Shown in pieces: positions 9,445 to 17,814 of a DNA stretch of 64,000 bases (position 1 is the stretch's first letter; each line of letters begins with the position of its first letter). The stretch covers positions 3,521-67,520 of the forward strand of contig NZ_JBPOFB010000014.1 of assembly GCF_051251565.1 (NCBI RefSeq). Reading direction: 5' to 3'. The notes below the pieces were generated by a model. The model saw only the letters and a program-made list of their open reading frames with translations. It made no database searches and was not told where the DNA came from. Source of the stretch: Marivita sp051251565. Its GTDB lineage: Bacteria; Pseudomonadota; Alphaproteobacteria; Rhodobacterales; Rhodobacteraceae. A program made the position numbers and the translations under genes.

Positions 9445-9529
9445 TGTCACTGTACCCTAATTAATCAGATTCTGCGGATTGGACGCCTTTTCGGCGTTTC
9501 TTGTACCCTTAATTGAAATATATCCACAG
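9445..9529. repeat. 85-bp transposon-end-like repeat, copy A
   Basis: Starts TGTCACTGTACCCTAATTAA and contains a second internal copy of the core (TGTACCCTTAATTG) about 50 bases later. It is closely similar over its full length to 63509-63593. A TGTC terminus followed by repeated binding-site-like cores is the layout of TnsB/TniA-type transposon ends. No transposase of that type is in the window. Confidence 0.6.
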
Positions 9530-9623
9530 AACGCGTTTGGGCCCAAATGCCGCTGCAAAGCAGTGAGTTTATTGACACTTTGGGACGGTACGGCATTAGC
9601 AACCGTTACAGTTATCCACAGTG

Positions 9624-9799
9624 ACCTGCTCCCCTGAGAGTCCGCTAGTTTAGGTTAGCTCTGTTCAGGTTTTGGTCTTCCTTTGACCGGTTAGAAAATT
9701 CCGCTGGCGTCAGGCCAGGGAGGCTTGTGTGTGGTCGGTTGTGGTTAAAGTCGTTGCGCCACGCCGCGATCAGGTTGCGGGCATGGCGTAGGTGTAGAT
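9624..9799 (-). pseudogene. IS3-family transposase (orfB) C-terminal remnant
   Basis: The frame ending at 9645 on the minus strand encodes the C-terminus of an IS3-type orfB integrase: NLIAAWRNDFNHNRPHTSL, GLTPAEFSNR, then a short tail. The IS3 end (TGACCTGCTCCCCTGAGAG) is at about 9622-9640. The element is cut at 9799/9800 by IS21. A single DnaA-box-like TTATCCACA just outside (9612-9620) is probably coincidental. Confidence 0.7.
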
Positions 9800-9905
9800 T
9801 GTCACTGAGAACTGACCCGGCAGCAGCAGAAATAGTCATTGAAAATTGACCCATGTGCAACCTTGCCCCGGCTTGAATCAGCTGGGGGCGCATGGAGTGA
9901 TAGAC

Positions 9906-11045
9906 ATGGGATTTTTGAGGGTAATTCGGAAATGGGCACTGCGGGATAAGATGCCTATTCGCGAGATCGCGCGGCGGACGGGCGTATCTCGCAACACGAT
10001 CAAGAAGTATTTGCGGGAGGGGATTGTTGAACCTGCATTTCAGGTGCCAGATCGCTCCAGCAAGCTGGACCCTTATGCTAAGCATCTTACTGCGTGGCTG
10101 ACGACTGATCAGCGCAAATCACGCAAGGAACGTCGAACGGCGAAGCTGATGCATGCCGATCTTGTAAAGCTTGGATATGACGGTTCCTACGAACGTGTTG
10201 CGGCCTTTGTGCGGGAATGGAAGGCTGACCGGCAGCGTGCGCATCACACAACAGATCGTGAGACTTTCGTGCCGCTGGTGTTCGCGCCGGGCGAGGCTTT
10301 CCAGTTCGATTGGAGCGAGGACTGGGCCTATGTCGGCGGCGCGCGTATCAAGCTGCAGGTCGCGCATATCAAGCTGTTGCACAGCCGGGCATTATTGGTG
10401 CGGGCCAATCTGTTGCAAACGCATGAGATGCTGTTTGATGCCCACTTGCATGCATTCTGCGTCTTCGAAGGCGTGCCCGGTCGCGGCATCTATGACTATA
10501 TGAAGGCTGCCGTCGACAAGGTTGGCGTCGGCAAACAGCGTGATGTGAATGCGCGGTCCCTGGCCATGACGAGCCACTATGTCTTTGATCCCAAGTTCTG
10601 CAATCCGGCGGCGGGCTGGGAGAAGGGTCAGGTTGAGAAGAGCGTGCGTGATGCCCGACATCGCCTATGGCAGGTCGCTCCTGTCTTCCCAGACCTTGCT
10701 GCACTGAATGAATGGCTGGAAGATCGTTGCAAGCTGCTGTGGGTGGAGACGGCACATGGCGCACTGCCTGGCAGCATCGCTGACGTTTGGGAGGCCGAGA
10801 GGTCTGCCCTGATGCCCCTGCCCACGATGTTTGATGGCTTTGTCGAAGAGAGAAAGCGCGTCTCACCGACCTGCCTGATCAAGACCCATGTGCTGAACCT
10901 GCTTCACCGCCTGTTGGATGGCACGCCGACCGACCAGCCAGACGTGAACCCTCCAGTCGCCTTATCCCTGAGCAAGGAGCCTGAGGCCAATGTCGCACGT
11001 TATGATGGATTGCGCGTCCAGAAAGGAGTGCGCGATGCGTCATGA
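9906..11045 (+). CDS. istA: IS21 transposase IstA with an internal in-frame deletion
   Basis: A 379-residue protein starting at ATG 9906 (MGFLRVIRKWALRDKM). It has an N-terminal helix-turn-helix (about 10-45, IREIARRTGVSRNTIKKYL) and an rve/DDE domain with FQFDWSED supplying the first Asp and a GWEKGQVEK Glu segment. Full-length IstA is about 500 residues. Here the text jumps from KRVSPTCLI directly to KTHVLNLLHRLLDG near base 10880, skipping the roughly 110 residues that normally lie between these two motifs. The frame is kept. It is probably inactive. It overlaps istB by 11 bases. Confidence 0.85.
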   Translation: MGFLRVIRKWALRDKMPIREIARRTGVSRNTIKKYLREGIVEPAFQVPDRSSKLDPYAKHLTAWLTTDQRKSRKERRTAKLMHADLVKLGYDGSYERVAAFVREWKADRQRAHHTTDRETFVPLVFAPGEAFQFDWSEDWAYVGGARIKLQVAHIKLLHSRALLVRANLLQTHEMLFDAHLHAFCVFEGVPGRGIYDYMKAAVDKVGVGKQRDVNARSLAMTSHYVFDPKFCNPAAGWEKGQVEKSVRDARHRLWQVAPVFPDLAALNEWLEDRCKLLWVETAHGALPGSIADVWEAERSALMPLPTMFDGFVEERKRVSPTCLIKTHVLNLLHRLLDGTPTDQPDVNPPVALSLSKEPEANVARYDGLRVQKGVRDAS

Positions 11046-11820
11046 TCCCGCTGGATCTGCCATCGTCATCATGCTGCACAGCCTGAAGATGCCAGGCATG
11101 GCACAGGCTGTGCAGGATCTGCATGAGCAAGGATCGCCCGCATTTGAAGCCGCCATGCCGATCCTGTCGCAACTGCTCAAGGCGGAAATGGCCGAGCGCG
11201 AGGTGCGCTCTACCGCCTACCACATGAAGGCGGCCCGCTTTCCGGCTTATAAGGACCTCTCCGGCTTCGACTTTGCCGCCAGCGAGATCCATGAAGCCTT
11301 AGTCAGACAACTCCATCGTTGTGAGTTCATGGACGCGGCCGAGAATGTGGTGCTGATCGGAGGTCCGGGAACAGGGAAATCGCATGTTGCAACCGCCCTT
11401 GGCATTCAGGCCATTGAGCATCACCGCAAGCGCGTCCGCTTCTTCTCGACGGTTGAACTGGTCAACGCACTGGAGCAGGAAAAGGCCCAAGGCAAGGCCG
11501 GGAAGATCGCTGAGGCGCTGGTCAAAACCGACTTGGTGATCCTGGATGAGCTGGGATATCTGCCGTTCAGCGCCTCCGGGGGCGCGTTGCTCTTCTATCT
11601 TCTGAGCAAGCTGTATGAACGCACCAGCGTCATCATCACCACCAACCTGAGCTTCAGTGAATGGGCCAGCGACTTTGGCGATGCCAAAATGACCACAGCA
11701 CTGCTCGATCGTCTCACACATCGTTGCCACATCCTCGAGACCGGCAATGACAGCTACCGCTTCAAGGCCAGCTCCGAAACAGCGAAGAAAAAGCGAAGAA
11801 AAAGCGAAAGGAGGCAATAG
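11035..11820 (+). CDS. istB: IS21 helper ATPase IstB
   Basis: A 261-residue AAA+ ATPase that assists IstA in target selection. The ATG at 11035 is preferred over an upstream in-frame ATG because of the GAAAGGAG ribosome site and the overlap with the istA stop, usual in IS21. The Walker A is GGPGTGKS (near residue 107), Walker B is LVILDELGYL, and the sensor segment is VIITTNLSFSEW. The Lys/Arg-rich C-terminal end (KKKRRKSERRQ) is typical. It appears intact. Confidence 0.92.
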   Translation: MRHDPAGSAIVIMLHSLKMPGMAQAVQDLHEQGSPAFEAAMPILSQLLKAEMAEREVRSTAYHMKAARFPAYKDLSGFDFAASEIHEALVRQLHRCEFMDAAENVVLIGGPGTGKSHVATALGIQAIEHHRKRVRFFSTVELVNALEQEKAQGKAGKIAEALVKTDLVILDELGYLPFSASGGALLFYLLSKLYERTSVIITTNLSFSEWASDFGDAKMTTALLDRLTHRCHILETGNDSYRFKASSETAKKKRRKSERRQ

Positions 11821-11903
11821 CATTCACGCAATCATAATCAGCAGATCATAACGACTGGGTGGGTCAGATCTCGATGAAAATGCCAGGTCAGTTCTCAACG
11901 ACA

Positions 11904-12375
11904 ATCAAAACGCTAAACAGCCAGACGGCCCTCGGCCGATGTTTACGGAGATTCCACAGCGCTGCCAAGTCTATTGGATCAATTTGATGGCCGCGCCGAC
12001 CTGTTTCTGGCGAATGGTGCTTACGACGGCGACCCAACTCGCGATTTTCTGCTCGAGCGCTTTGGCGAAGAAATTGACATCACAATGCCGCCTCCCAAAA
12101 ACGCAATCCCGAGCCCAAACGCAGCACAGAACCCGACAACCCGTGATCGCCATAATACCGACATAGCGGCCCACGGCCGGATGGCATGGCAGAGGACCTC
12201 CGGCTACAATCAACGCAGCCGTGACGAACCTCTGATGGGTCGCTGGAGGGCTGTCATCGGGTCCACGCTAACGGCGTGTAGCTTCGAAAATCAGAAAACC
12301 GAGGCCAAAATTGGCGCCCGCGTGCTGAACCGAATGACCAAACTTGGCCGCCCCAACTTCGAACGCACCGCCTGA
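11904..12375 (+). pseudogene. IS5-family transposase C-terminal remnant
   Basis: The frame encodes the C-terminal part of an IS5-type transposase: GDSTALPSLLDQFDGR, DLFLANGAYDGDPTRDFL, MAWQRTSGYNQRSRDE, then KTEAKIGARVLNRMTKLGRP and a stop at 12375. The N-terminal half is missing, cut at the IS21 boundary. Its outer end lies against the truncated P-type ATPase, which it evidently disrupted. Confidence 0.8.
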
Positions 12376-12377
12376 AT

Positions 12378-12907
12378 TCCGTCTCGAGCACCGCTTCACC
12401 CGTCAAGGCAGATTGATCCAATATGGCCTGCACAATTTCCGAAGCGCCGTCAACCGGAGCAACGACGCCTTGCCGGATCAACAACAGATCCCCCGGCACG
12501 ATGGCGTCCAATGCGACCTCTTCCAGCCGTCCACCCTGATGCCGCGTCGCTGTCCGCGCGACCCGAGACAGAAGATCGCGCATCTCGCGCCGGGCACGAC
12601 CCTCGGCAAAGCTTTCCAGAAACGTGCCGCCTGAATACATCAGTGCGACCACCGCGGCTGCGAGCGCTTCGCCAAAAACCAAAGCCGCCGACATCGATAA
12701 AGCAGCGACGATGTCGAGCCCGACCCGCCCCTGCGCGAGACTTCGAATAATCTCGATTACAAGGGCGGCAAGAACCGGCACAACACCAGCCGACCAGGCC
12801 AAGGCAGCGAACTCCGGCAAACCGGCCATCCAAAGGCCCGCACCGGATATCAGGCCCAGCAAAGCAATGGCCAGCAGCGCGGTCTTTAAGCGATCATTAA
12901 GCATCAA
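12378..12907 (-). pseudogene. Truncated heavy-metal P-type ATPase (N-terminal part)
   Basis: Starting at ATG 12907, about 175 residues of a P1B-type metal-transporting ATPase remain. They include four hydrophobic segments (about 10-100), the actuator domain with EVALDAIVPGDLLLIRQG, and the SALTGEA motif. The chain stops where the IS5 remnant begins, before the CPx metal site, the DKTGT phosphorylation site and the nucleotide domain, so it cannot pump. There is no N-terminal HMA domain. It lies downstream of cbpA-cbpM on the same strand and was probably third in that operon. Confidence 0.8.
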
Positions 12908-12938
12908 AAATCATCCGTTGATCTTTCGCAAAACTTGT

Positions 12939-13268
12939 TCAGCCCTGTTTCAACGTGGTGTCGATCCGGCTGCGCAGATCCACAGGCAGGGCGTCAATCA
13001 CCTGGGCGATTGCCGCAAGATCCTGTCGCGCGGCGTGCAATTGATCGATAAGCGAGATCACAATGCCAAGCGCTGTTTCATCAAGATCGAGATCCTGAGA
13101 CAGGTCGCACAAGAGCTCCAACCGCGCGATGTCAATGGGACGGAAAACATATCCGCCGGTATGGCGCTGCGGCTTGATGAAATCGGCCTCAACGAAGCGC
13201 ACAAGCTGTACGCGGGTCAATCGTGTTACCGTAATGACGACTTCATCCTCTGAGAAAAAGTCTGTCAT
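12939..13268 (-). CDS. cbpM: Chaperone modulator CbpM
   Basis: A 109-residue protein of the CbpM/MerR-like modulator family. It has an N-terminal helix-turn-helix-like part (residues 8-60, with LVRFVEADFIKPQ and FRPIDIARLELLCDL) and a C-terminal helical half. CbpM binds the J domain of CbpA and inhibits its co-chaperone activity. Its start overlaps the cbpA stop by four bases, the classic cbpAM layout, and it is followed by the truncated metal ATPase. Confidence 0.88.
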   Translation of the reverse strand: MTDFFSEDEVVITVTRLTRVQLVRFVEADFIKPQRHTGGYVFRPIDIARLELLCDLSQDLDLDETALGIVISLIDQLHAARQDLAAIAQVIDALPVDLRSRIDTTLKQG

Positions 13269-14212
13269 GTCTCTGCCCTCTTCATCAGATCAATGCGCGG
13301 ATCAAACCCGTGATTTTGGCGCCATTCAGACAGAAATTCGCGCAGGCTCTCATCGGGATCAGGCGGCACAACGACCTTCAATTCGACCTTCTGATCGCCT
13401 TTCGTCTTTCGCCCCGTCCGCGCAACGCCGCGGCCCTTCAAACGCAGGACCCTGCCGGTGCTGGCCCCGGGTGGCACTGTCAGGCCCACCGGTCCGTCGA
13501 TGGTTGGTGCGGTGACTTTGCCGCCCAGAACGGCCTCGTCGATGGTGATCGGCAAAGCCAGCAGGATGTCATCGCCGTCCCGGCGGAACACCGGATGGGG
13601 TCGCACAAGAACTGTGATCAAAGCATCACCGGGTGGTCCGCCGCCAAAGCCGGGGCTGCCCTTGCCGCGAAGTCGTAGGGTCTGACCATCTTCCATGCCG
13701 CGCGGAATCTTGACCGCAAGGCTTTGGCCGTCCGGCAGAGTTATCTTCGTTTCACTGCCCCGCACGGCATCAAGGAAAGGCACTTCCAATGTATAGCGCG
13801 CGTCCGCCCCGGCGGCCTGAAAATCACGCGCGCCAAAGTCGTCGGCACCACGCGTGCGCCCGCGGTTCCGCAAAATCTCAGCAAAGATATCTGCGGGATC
13901 AGCATTTGCGCCGAAGCCATGACCTTGCTGGTAAGCGTTGTCAGGTGCCTGTGCGAAATCGCGGTAATACTGGCGCTGAGGGCGTTCCGCACCTAGCCCG
14001 TCAATCTCGCCCGCATCAAAGCGCGCGCGGGTCTCGGGATCTTTCAACAGCGCGTAAGCAGCGGCAATGGCCTTGAACCGCGCCTCGGCACCCGCGTCGT
14101 CGGGATGTAGATCGGGATGGCTGGTGCGCACCAGCTTGCGATATGCTTTTTTGATGTCGTCTGCCGTGGCCGATTTGGCCAAGCCAAGCGCTTCGTATGG
14201 ATCGTTGGGCAT
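13265..14212 (-). CDS. cbpA: DnaJ-class co-chaperone CbpA
   Basis: A 315-residue class-II DnaJ protein. The J domain is residues 3-70, with the HPD motif in RTSHPDLHPDD that stimulates DnaK. A Gly/Asp-rich linker (about 75-135) follows, then two C-terminal substrate-binding domains (about 135-300, LEVPFLDAVRG, GSPGFGGGPPGDALI, VGLTVPPGAS). The zinc-finger domain of DnaJ is absent, as expected for CbpA. It acts with DnaK under stress or in stationary phase. The intergenic region with the divergent exporter operon holds a Crp/Fnr-like dyad (14310-14323). Confidence 0.92.
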   Translation of the reverse strand: MPNDPYEALGLAKSATADDIKKAYRKLVRTSHPDLHPDDAGAEARFKAIAAAYALLKDPETRARFDAGEIDGLGAERPQRQYYRDFAQAPDNAYQQGHGFGANADPADIFAEILRNRGRTRGADDFGARDFQAAGADARYTLEVPFLDAVRGSETKITLPDGQSLAVKIPRGMEDGQTLRLRGKGSPGFGGGPPGDALITVLVRPHPVFRRDGDDILLALPITIDEAVLGGKVTAPTIDGPVGLTVPPGASTGRVLRLKGRGVARTGRKTKGDQKVELKVVVPPDPDESLREFLSEWRQNHGFDPRIDLMKRAET

Positions 14213-14309
14213 TCAGATTCCCTTAATTCTGACAAAACGCATCAAGCGGACCAACCGCGCGTCTGGTGCCTCTTTTCGCTTAGGATGGCATGTCAGCTGT
14301 GTTTCCGTC

Positions 14310-14323
14310 CTGATCCATGTCAA
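14310..14323. promoter_or_regulatory. Putative Crp/Fnr-type operator (site 1)
   Basis: CTGATCCATGTCAA, a 5-4-5 dyad of the shared CTRAY-N4-RTYAR type, lies between divergent cbpA (start 14212) and the exporter operon. It covers a possible upstream ATG at 14317, which argues that the exporter gene starts further downstream. Confidence 0.45.
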
Positions 14324-14421
14324 CGCCGAAGGTGTCCGGGCCACCTATTCTGACCAAGCAGACATCGGGCCGAAAACTGACGCGCCTTTTGTTACAAGCT
14401 CAATTCAAAAAGGGCGTCACA

Positions 14422-15582
14422 TTGACGGCAACTGATAAAACTTCCGATGGGACCGGGACGACCGGTCTGCGCGCTCCGCAGACAGCCCCTGTCCCTGCCC
14501 TACGTCATCCGGTGCCAGTCGCTTCCCCAAACCGCAAGGTTTGGCTCTGGATCAGTGCAGGCGTCATGGGGCTTCTGTTGGCGATCCTCGCATATTCACA
14601 ACTGTGGATGGCCGGACCGTCGGTGGTCGCAGTCGAAATGGCCCAAGCGGCGCCCGTCACACGGCTTCTCGCCATCAACGGACGTATTGCTGCGGTCAAT
14701 TCCGTCGACATCCGGCCCGTTGTTACAGGCACCCTGATAGCAATTGCCGTTACCGAAGGGGATGTGGTCGAGGCAGACCAGATCCTTGCACAAGTGGACG
14801 CCGCCGCGCAAAATGCAATTGTGCGGCAAGCCATGGCTGCTCTGGATGCAGCCCTCGTTGCTCAAGCACAGGCAACCGAAAGCTATGAGCGCGCGCTGTC
14901 CCTTGGTTCGAATATTGCCAAAAGCGTGCTCGAAGCCGATGCTCATGTCGTCCAAACGGCGGTGCAAGAGGTTGCACGCCAAACCGCCGCTCTTGATCAA
15001 GCCCAGATCGTGCTTGGCAATCACACCATCCGCGCGCCGCGCAGTGGCACTGTTGTGGCGCTTGACGCCGAACGGGGCCAACTTACCGGCCCCACAATTC
15101 CCTTGCTGACACTGGCTGATTTGACAGATCTGGTGGTCGAGGCCGATGTGGACGAAGCCTATGCGACACAGATCGCACCCGGACAACCCGCGGTGTTGCA
15201 ACTGGCGGGTGAGGCACGCAATCGAGACGGACACGTCAGTTTTGTGTCTGCCCTTGTGGATGCGGCAACCGGTGGTCTGGCGGTCAAGATCGCCTTTGAG
15301 GCCCCGGTCATGGCTCCCATCGGTCTGACGGTTGCGACGAACATCATCGTGGAGAGACGCGATGCGGCGCTGACCCTACCGCGCACCGCCCTGCAAACAG
15401 GCGCGGATGGCACGGGCGTTCTTGTGGTCAGAGACGGAATCGCAATGTTCCAACCCGTTTCGGTGGTCGATTGGCCCGCCGCACGGCTGATCGTGACAGG
15501 AGGCCTTACCGAGGGTGACGCCGTGATCATCGACCCGACCAACATCGAAGTTGGGCAGGCCGTCGTGTCGGACCAACCCTGA
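14422..15582 (+). CDS. Periplasmic adaptor of an ABC exporter (HlyD/MacA type)
   Basis: About 386 residues from TTG 14422, which has an AAAAGGG ribosome site. An upstream in-frame ATG at 14317 lacks one and sits inside a probable operator, but cannot be excluded. A single membrane helix (WLWISAGVMGLLLAILAY) is followed by a lipoyl/barrel-sandwich half, a coiled-coil hairpin (roughly the AAQNAIVRQAMAALDAALV region), the second half (HTIRAPRSGTVVALDAERG) and beta-barrel domains. It links the inner-membrane permease encoded next to the outer membrane. Its stop overlaps the permease start. The substrate is unknown. Confidence 0.88.
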   Translation: MTATDKTSDGTGTTGLRAPQTAPVPALRHPVPVASPNRKVWLWISAGVMGLLLAILAYSQLWMAGPSVVAVEMAQAAPVTRLLAINGRIAAVNSVDIRPVVTGTLIAIAVTEGDVVEADQILAQVDAAAQNAIVRQAMAALDAALVAQAQATESYERALSLGSNIAKSVLEADAHVVQTAVQEVARQTAALDQAQIVLGNHTIRAPRSGTVVALDAERGQLTGPTIPLLTLADLTDLVVEADVDEAYATQIAPGQPAVLQLAGEARNRDGHVSFVSALVDAATGGLAVKIAFEAPVMAPIGLTVATNIIVERRDAALTLPRTALQTGADGTGVLVVRDGIAMFQPVSVVDWPAARLIVTGGLTEGDAVIIDPTNIEVGQAVVSDQP

Positions 15583-16799
15583 TGCTTTACGCCCTCAAGA
15601 TCGCGGGCCGATACCTAACGGCGAGCAAGGCGCAAACAGCGCTCCTAGTCGTCGGGGTCGCGGTCGGCGTGTTTATCTTCATTTTCATGTCGGCCCTGAT
15701 CGGGGGGTTGGCCGAATTCATCCTGTCGCGCACCGTGGGCGATATCTCGCATATCACGATCGAGGCCGAGATCGATGACCCTGCCGTATTGATTTCACCA
15801 AATGACTTGGATGGCGGCCATGTCTTGTTCGTCACCGAACGGGGCCGCGACCGGACCGCCACACTGAGTGATGCGGCGACATGGCTTCCCCTGATCGAGG
15901 CCGTACCCGGTGTGCGCGCCGTCTCGCCGCAGATCACCGGTGCCGGATTTCTGACACGCGGCGCACAAGTCAGCCAGGTCAGCGTGACAGGTTTGGAGCC
16001 TGGGAAAGAATCCGCGATCCTGGACCTTGAGGGCTACATGGTCGCGGGAACCGTACGGCTCGGCTCGGGTCTCATCGTGCTGGGCAATAGATTGACAGAT
16101 GATCTGGCCCTATCGCTCGGCCAGACACTACGGTTGCAAAGCTCAAACGGGGTCACGGCGACACTCACACTGAGCGGCATCTTTGATACGGGCAATGGTG
16201 GGATAGACGGCGCGCGCGCCTTTGTCAGCCTCGGGGTTGCGCGAACCCTCTTTGCTATGCCCCAAGGCGTGACACAGATCGAGATCAAGCTGGACGATCT
16301 GAATGCCGCCGATACTACCGCCCTTCGGATCAGTGGGCTCACGGGTCTGGATGCTGTGCCGTGGACAGACGGGGCCGAACAGTTGATGGAGGCGCTGAAC
16401 GCCCAAGCGCAGACCGGCTATTTCCTGAAAACCTTCGCGCTCATCACCATCGTCATCGGGGTTGCCTCTGCGCTCCTGCTGTCCACCTACCGTCGCCGCC
16501 CCGAGATCGGGATCATGCGGGCGATGGGGGCAAGTCGCGGCTTCGTTGTTTTCGTGTTCGTCACTCAAGGTGCCATGATCGGACTAATGGGCGGGGTCAC
16601 GGGGGCGGCCCTGGGGTATCTTGCCCTATTGCCATTCCCATCGCGCGATGCGTTTCAGGCAGGGACTCTGCCGTTGGACATTACCCAGGGATCGTATGGA
16701 CTGGCCATTGCCCTAACGCTCATCGGCGCGATCCTCGCCTCGATCCTTCCTGCGAGGTCGGCCGCCCGGGTCGATCCAGTCACGGCAATCGGACAATGA
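15582..16799 (+). CDS. FtsX/MacB-type ABC transporter permease
   Basis: A 405-residue membrane protein. The N-terminal helix (about 20-45) is followed by a large periplasmic MacB-core domain (about 50-270) and three C-terminal helices (about 280-400), including the FtsX signature around RRRPEIGIMRAMGASRGFV. This is the mechanotransmission-type permease topology. It overlaps the adaptor upstream and the ATPase downstream (ATGA), so one tripartite exporter operon is encoded. Cargo could be lipid, peptide or a metal chelate; the sequence does not tell. Confidence 0.9.
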   Translation: MLYALKIAGRYLTASKAQTALLVVGVAVGVFIFIFMSALIGGLAEFILSRTVGDISHITIEAEIDDPAVLISPNDLDGGHVLFVTERGRDRTATLSDAATWLPLIEAVPGVRAVSPQITGAGFLTRGAQVSQVSVTGLEPGKESAILDLEGYMVAGTVRLGSGLIVLGNRLTDDLALSLGQTLRLQSSNGVTATLTLSGIFDTGNGGIDGARAFVSLGVARTLFAMPQGVTQIEIKLDDLNAADTTALRISGLTGLDAVPWTDGAEQLMEALNAQAQTGYFLKTFALITIVIGVASALLLSTYRRRPEIGIMRAMGASRGFVVFVFVTQGAMIGLMGGVTGAALGYLALLPFPSRDAFQAGTLPLDITQGSYGLAIALTLIGAILASILPARSAARVDPVTAIGQ

Positions 16800-17485
16800 C
16801 GATTTCGCAAAACGCCCTTCTTGAGGTGAGCGATCTGGTCAAGACCTTCGGAACCGGGGACGTGGCAACACACGTGTTGCGCGGATTGTCACTGAGCCTC
16901 GGCAAGGGAGAAATGGCCGCCTTGTTGGGTCCGTCCGGTTCGGGCAAAAGCACGCTGCTGACAATCCTTGGTACGTTGATGAAGCCCACATCAGGCAGCT
17001 ACACCATGCTGGGGCAGGATCTGATCGCGGCAGATGACGATCAACTTACGGCGTTTCGCAACCTCCATATTGGCTTTGTCTTCCAGTTTCATAACCTTTT
17101 GCCCGATTTCACCGCACTGGAAAACGTCATCTTTCCCACGGCTGTCCGAATGGGCCGCGAGACATCCGCCGCCCGCAACCGGGGCCGCGACTTGCTGGTG
17201 CGCATGGGGCTGGAGGAACGGATCAACTTCCCGTCGACCAAACTGTCGGGCGGACAGAAACAGCGCGTGGCCGTCGCCCGCGCCCTGATGAACGGCCCCG
17301 AACTGGTGCTCGCAGATGAGCCGACTGGCAACCTTGACCGCGCCTCGGCGATGCAGGTGATGGAGCTGATCGAACAGATCAACCGCGAGGAAGGCACAAC
17401 ATTTCTAATCTCGACCCATGACGAAAAGATCGCGGGTCTGTGTCGAAGGCAACTTGTGGTGGGGGATGGGATTGTGACGGGTTAG
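16796..17485 (+). CDS. ABC transporter ATPase (LolD/MacB type)
   Basis: A 229-residue nucleotide-binding protein; the ATG at 16796 overlaps the permease stop. Walker A is GPSGSGKST, the Q-loop is FVFQFHNLLPDFTALENV, the signature is LSGGQKQRVAVARAL, Walker B is LVLADEPTGNLD, and the switch His is in LISTHDE. It powers the MacB-like permease encoded just before it. Confidence 0.93.
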   Translation: MTISQNALLEVSDLVKTFGTGDVATHVLRGLSLSLGKGEMAALLGPSGSGKSTLLTILGTLMKPTSGSYTMLGQDLIAADDDQLTAFRNLHIGFVFQFHNLLPDFTALENVIFPTAVRMGRETSAARNRGRDLLVRMGLEERINFPSTKLSGGQKQRVAVARALMNGPELVLADEPTGNLDRASAMQVMELIEQINREEGTTFLISTHDEKIAGLCRRQLVVGDGIVTG

Positions 17486-17552
17486 CGCGTTTTCACGGGC
17501 GCAAGGCGTCGATCCGCTGACCGGTTCGCGCACCTTGCGAAAACTACCTTTC

Positions 17553-17566
17553 CTAACTTGGATTAG
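17553..17566. promoter_or_regulatory. Putative Crp/Fnr-type operator (site 2)
   Basis: CTAACTTGGATTAG is a perfect 5-4-5 palindrome of the shared type, 67 bases upstream of the small acidic protein gene at 17634 and its downstream cation-efflux pseudogene. Confidence 0.4.
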
Positions 17567-17633
17567 TGCAAGCCGATGCGCCTTTGCAATACAATTGGAG
17601 AACATAATATCCTAGAGCGAAAGCGACCCTCAC

Positions 17634-17813
17634 ATGACTGATAAAGATACTGACAAAGAGGCGCTTGATCCCGTGGAAAACCCTGAGAAGAAAACAACAC
17701 CTGCCAAAACGACCGACGGCAAGACATCGCACGAACCAGCAGCTTCAACGGATGAACGGCAACCACGCAAGCCATCTGATGATGACGACCCGTTCGACAA
17801 CCTGCCCGTCTGA
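17634..17813 (+). CDS. Small hydrophilic acidic protein
   Basis: A 59-residue protein, MTDKDTDKEALDP..., rich in Asp, Lys, Thr and Pro with no hydrophobic segment and an acidic end, DDDDPFDNLPV. It is likely disordered. It sits between a putative operator and the cation-efflux pseudogene, ending one base before that gene's probable start. The family is not recognised. The coding call rests on the complete frame, composition and context. Confidence 0.55.
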   Translation: MTDKDTDKEALDPVENPEKKTTPAKTTDGKTSHEPAASTDERQPRKPSDDDDPFDNLPV

Positions 17814-17814
17814 A

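Larger units (their letters stand above)
9800..11903. mobile_element. IS21-family insertion sequence
   Basis: Terminal inverted repeats TGTCACTGAGAACTGACC (9800-9817) and GGTCAGTTCTCAACGACA (11886-11903) bound a 2104-bp element with istA and istB. A second TTGAAAATTGACCC-like subterminal repeat lies at about 9838. The flanks do not show a target duplication, and they belong to different older elements (IS3 on the left, IS5 on the right). Recombination after insertion is likely. Confidence 0.9.

Noticed and set aside
9612..9620. Perfect DnaA box TTATCCACA, possibly an origin
   Set aside because: It is single, with no cluster of boxes, AT-rich unwinding region or replication gene nearby. It lies in insertion-sequence debris.
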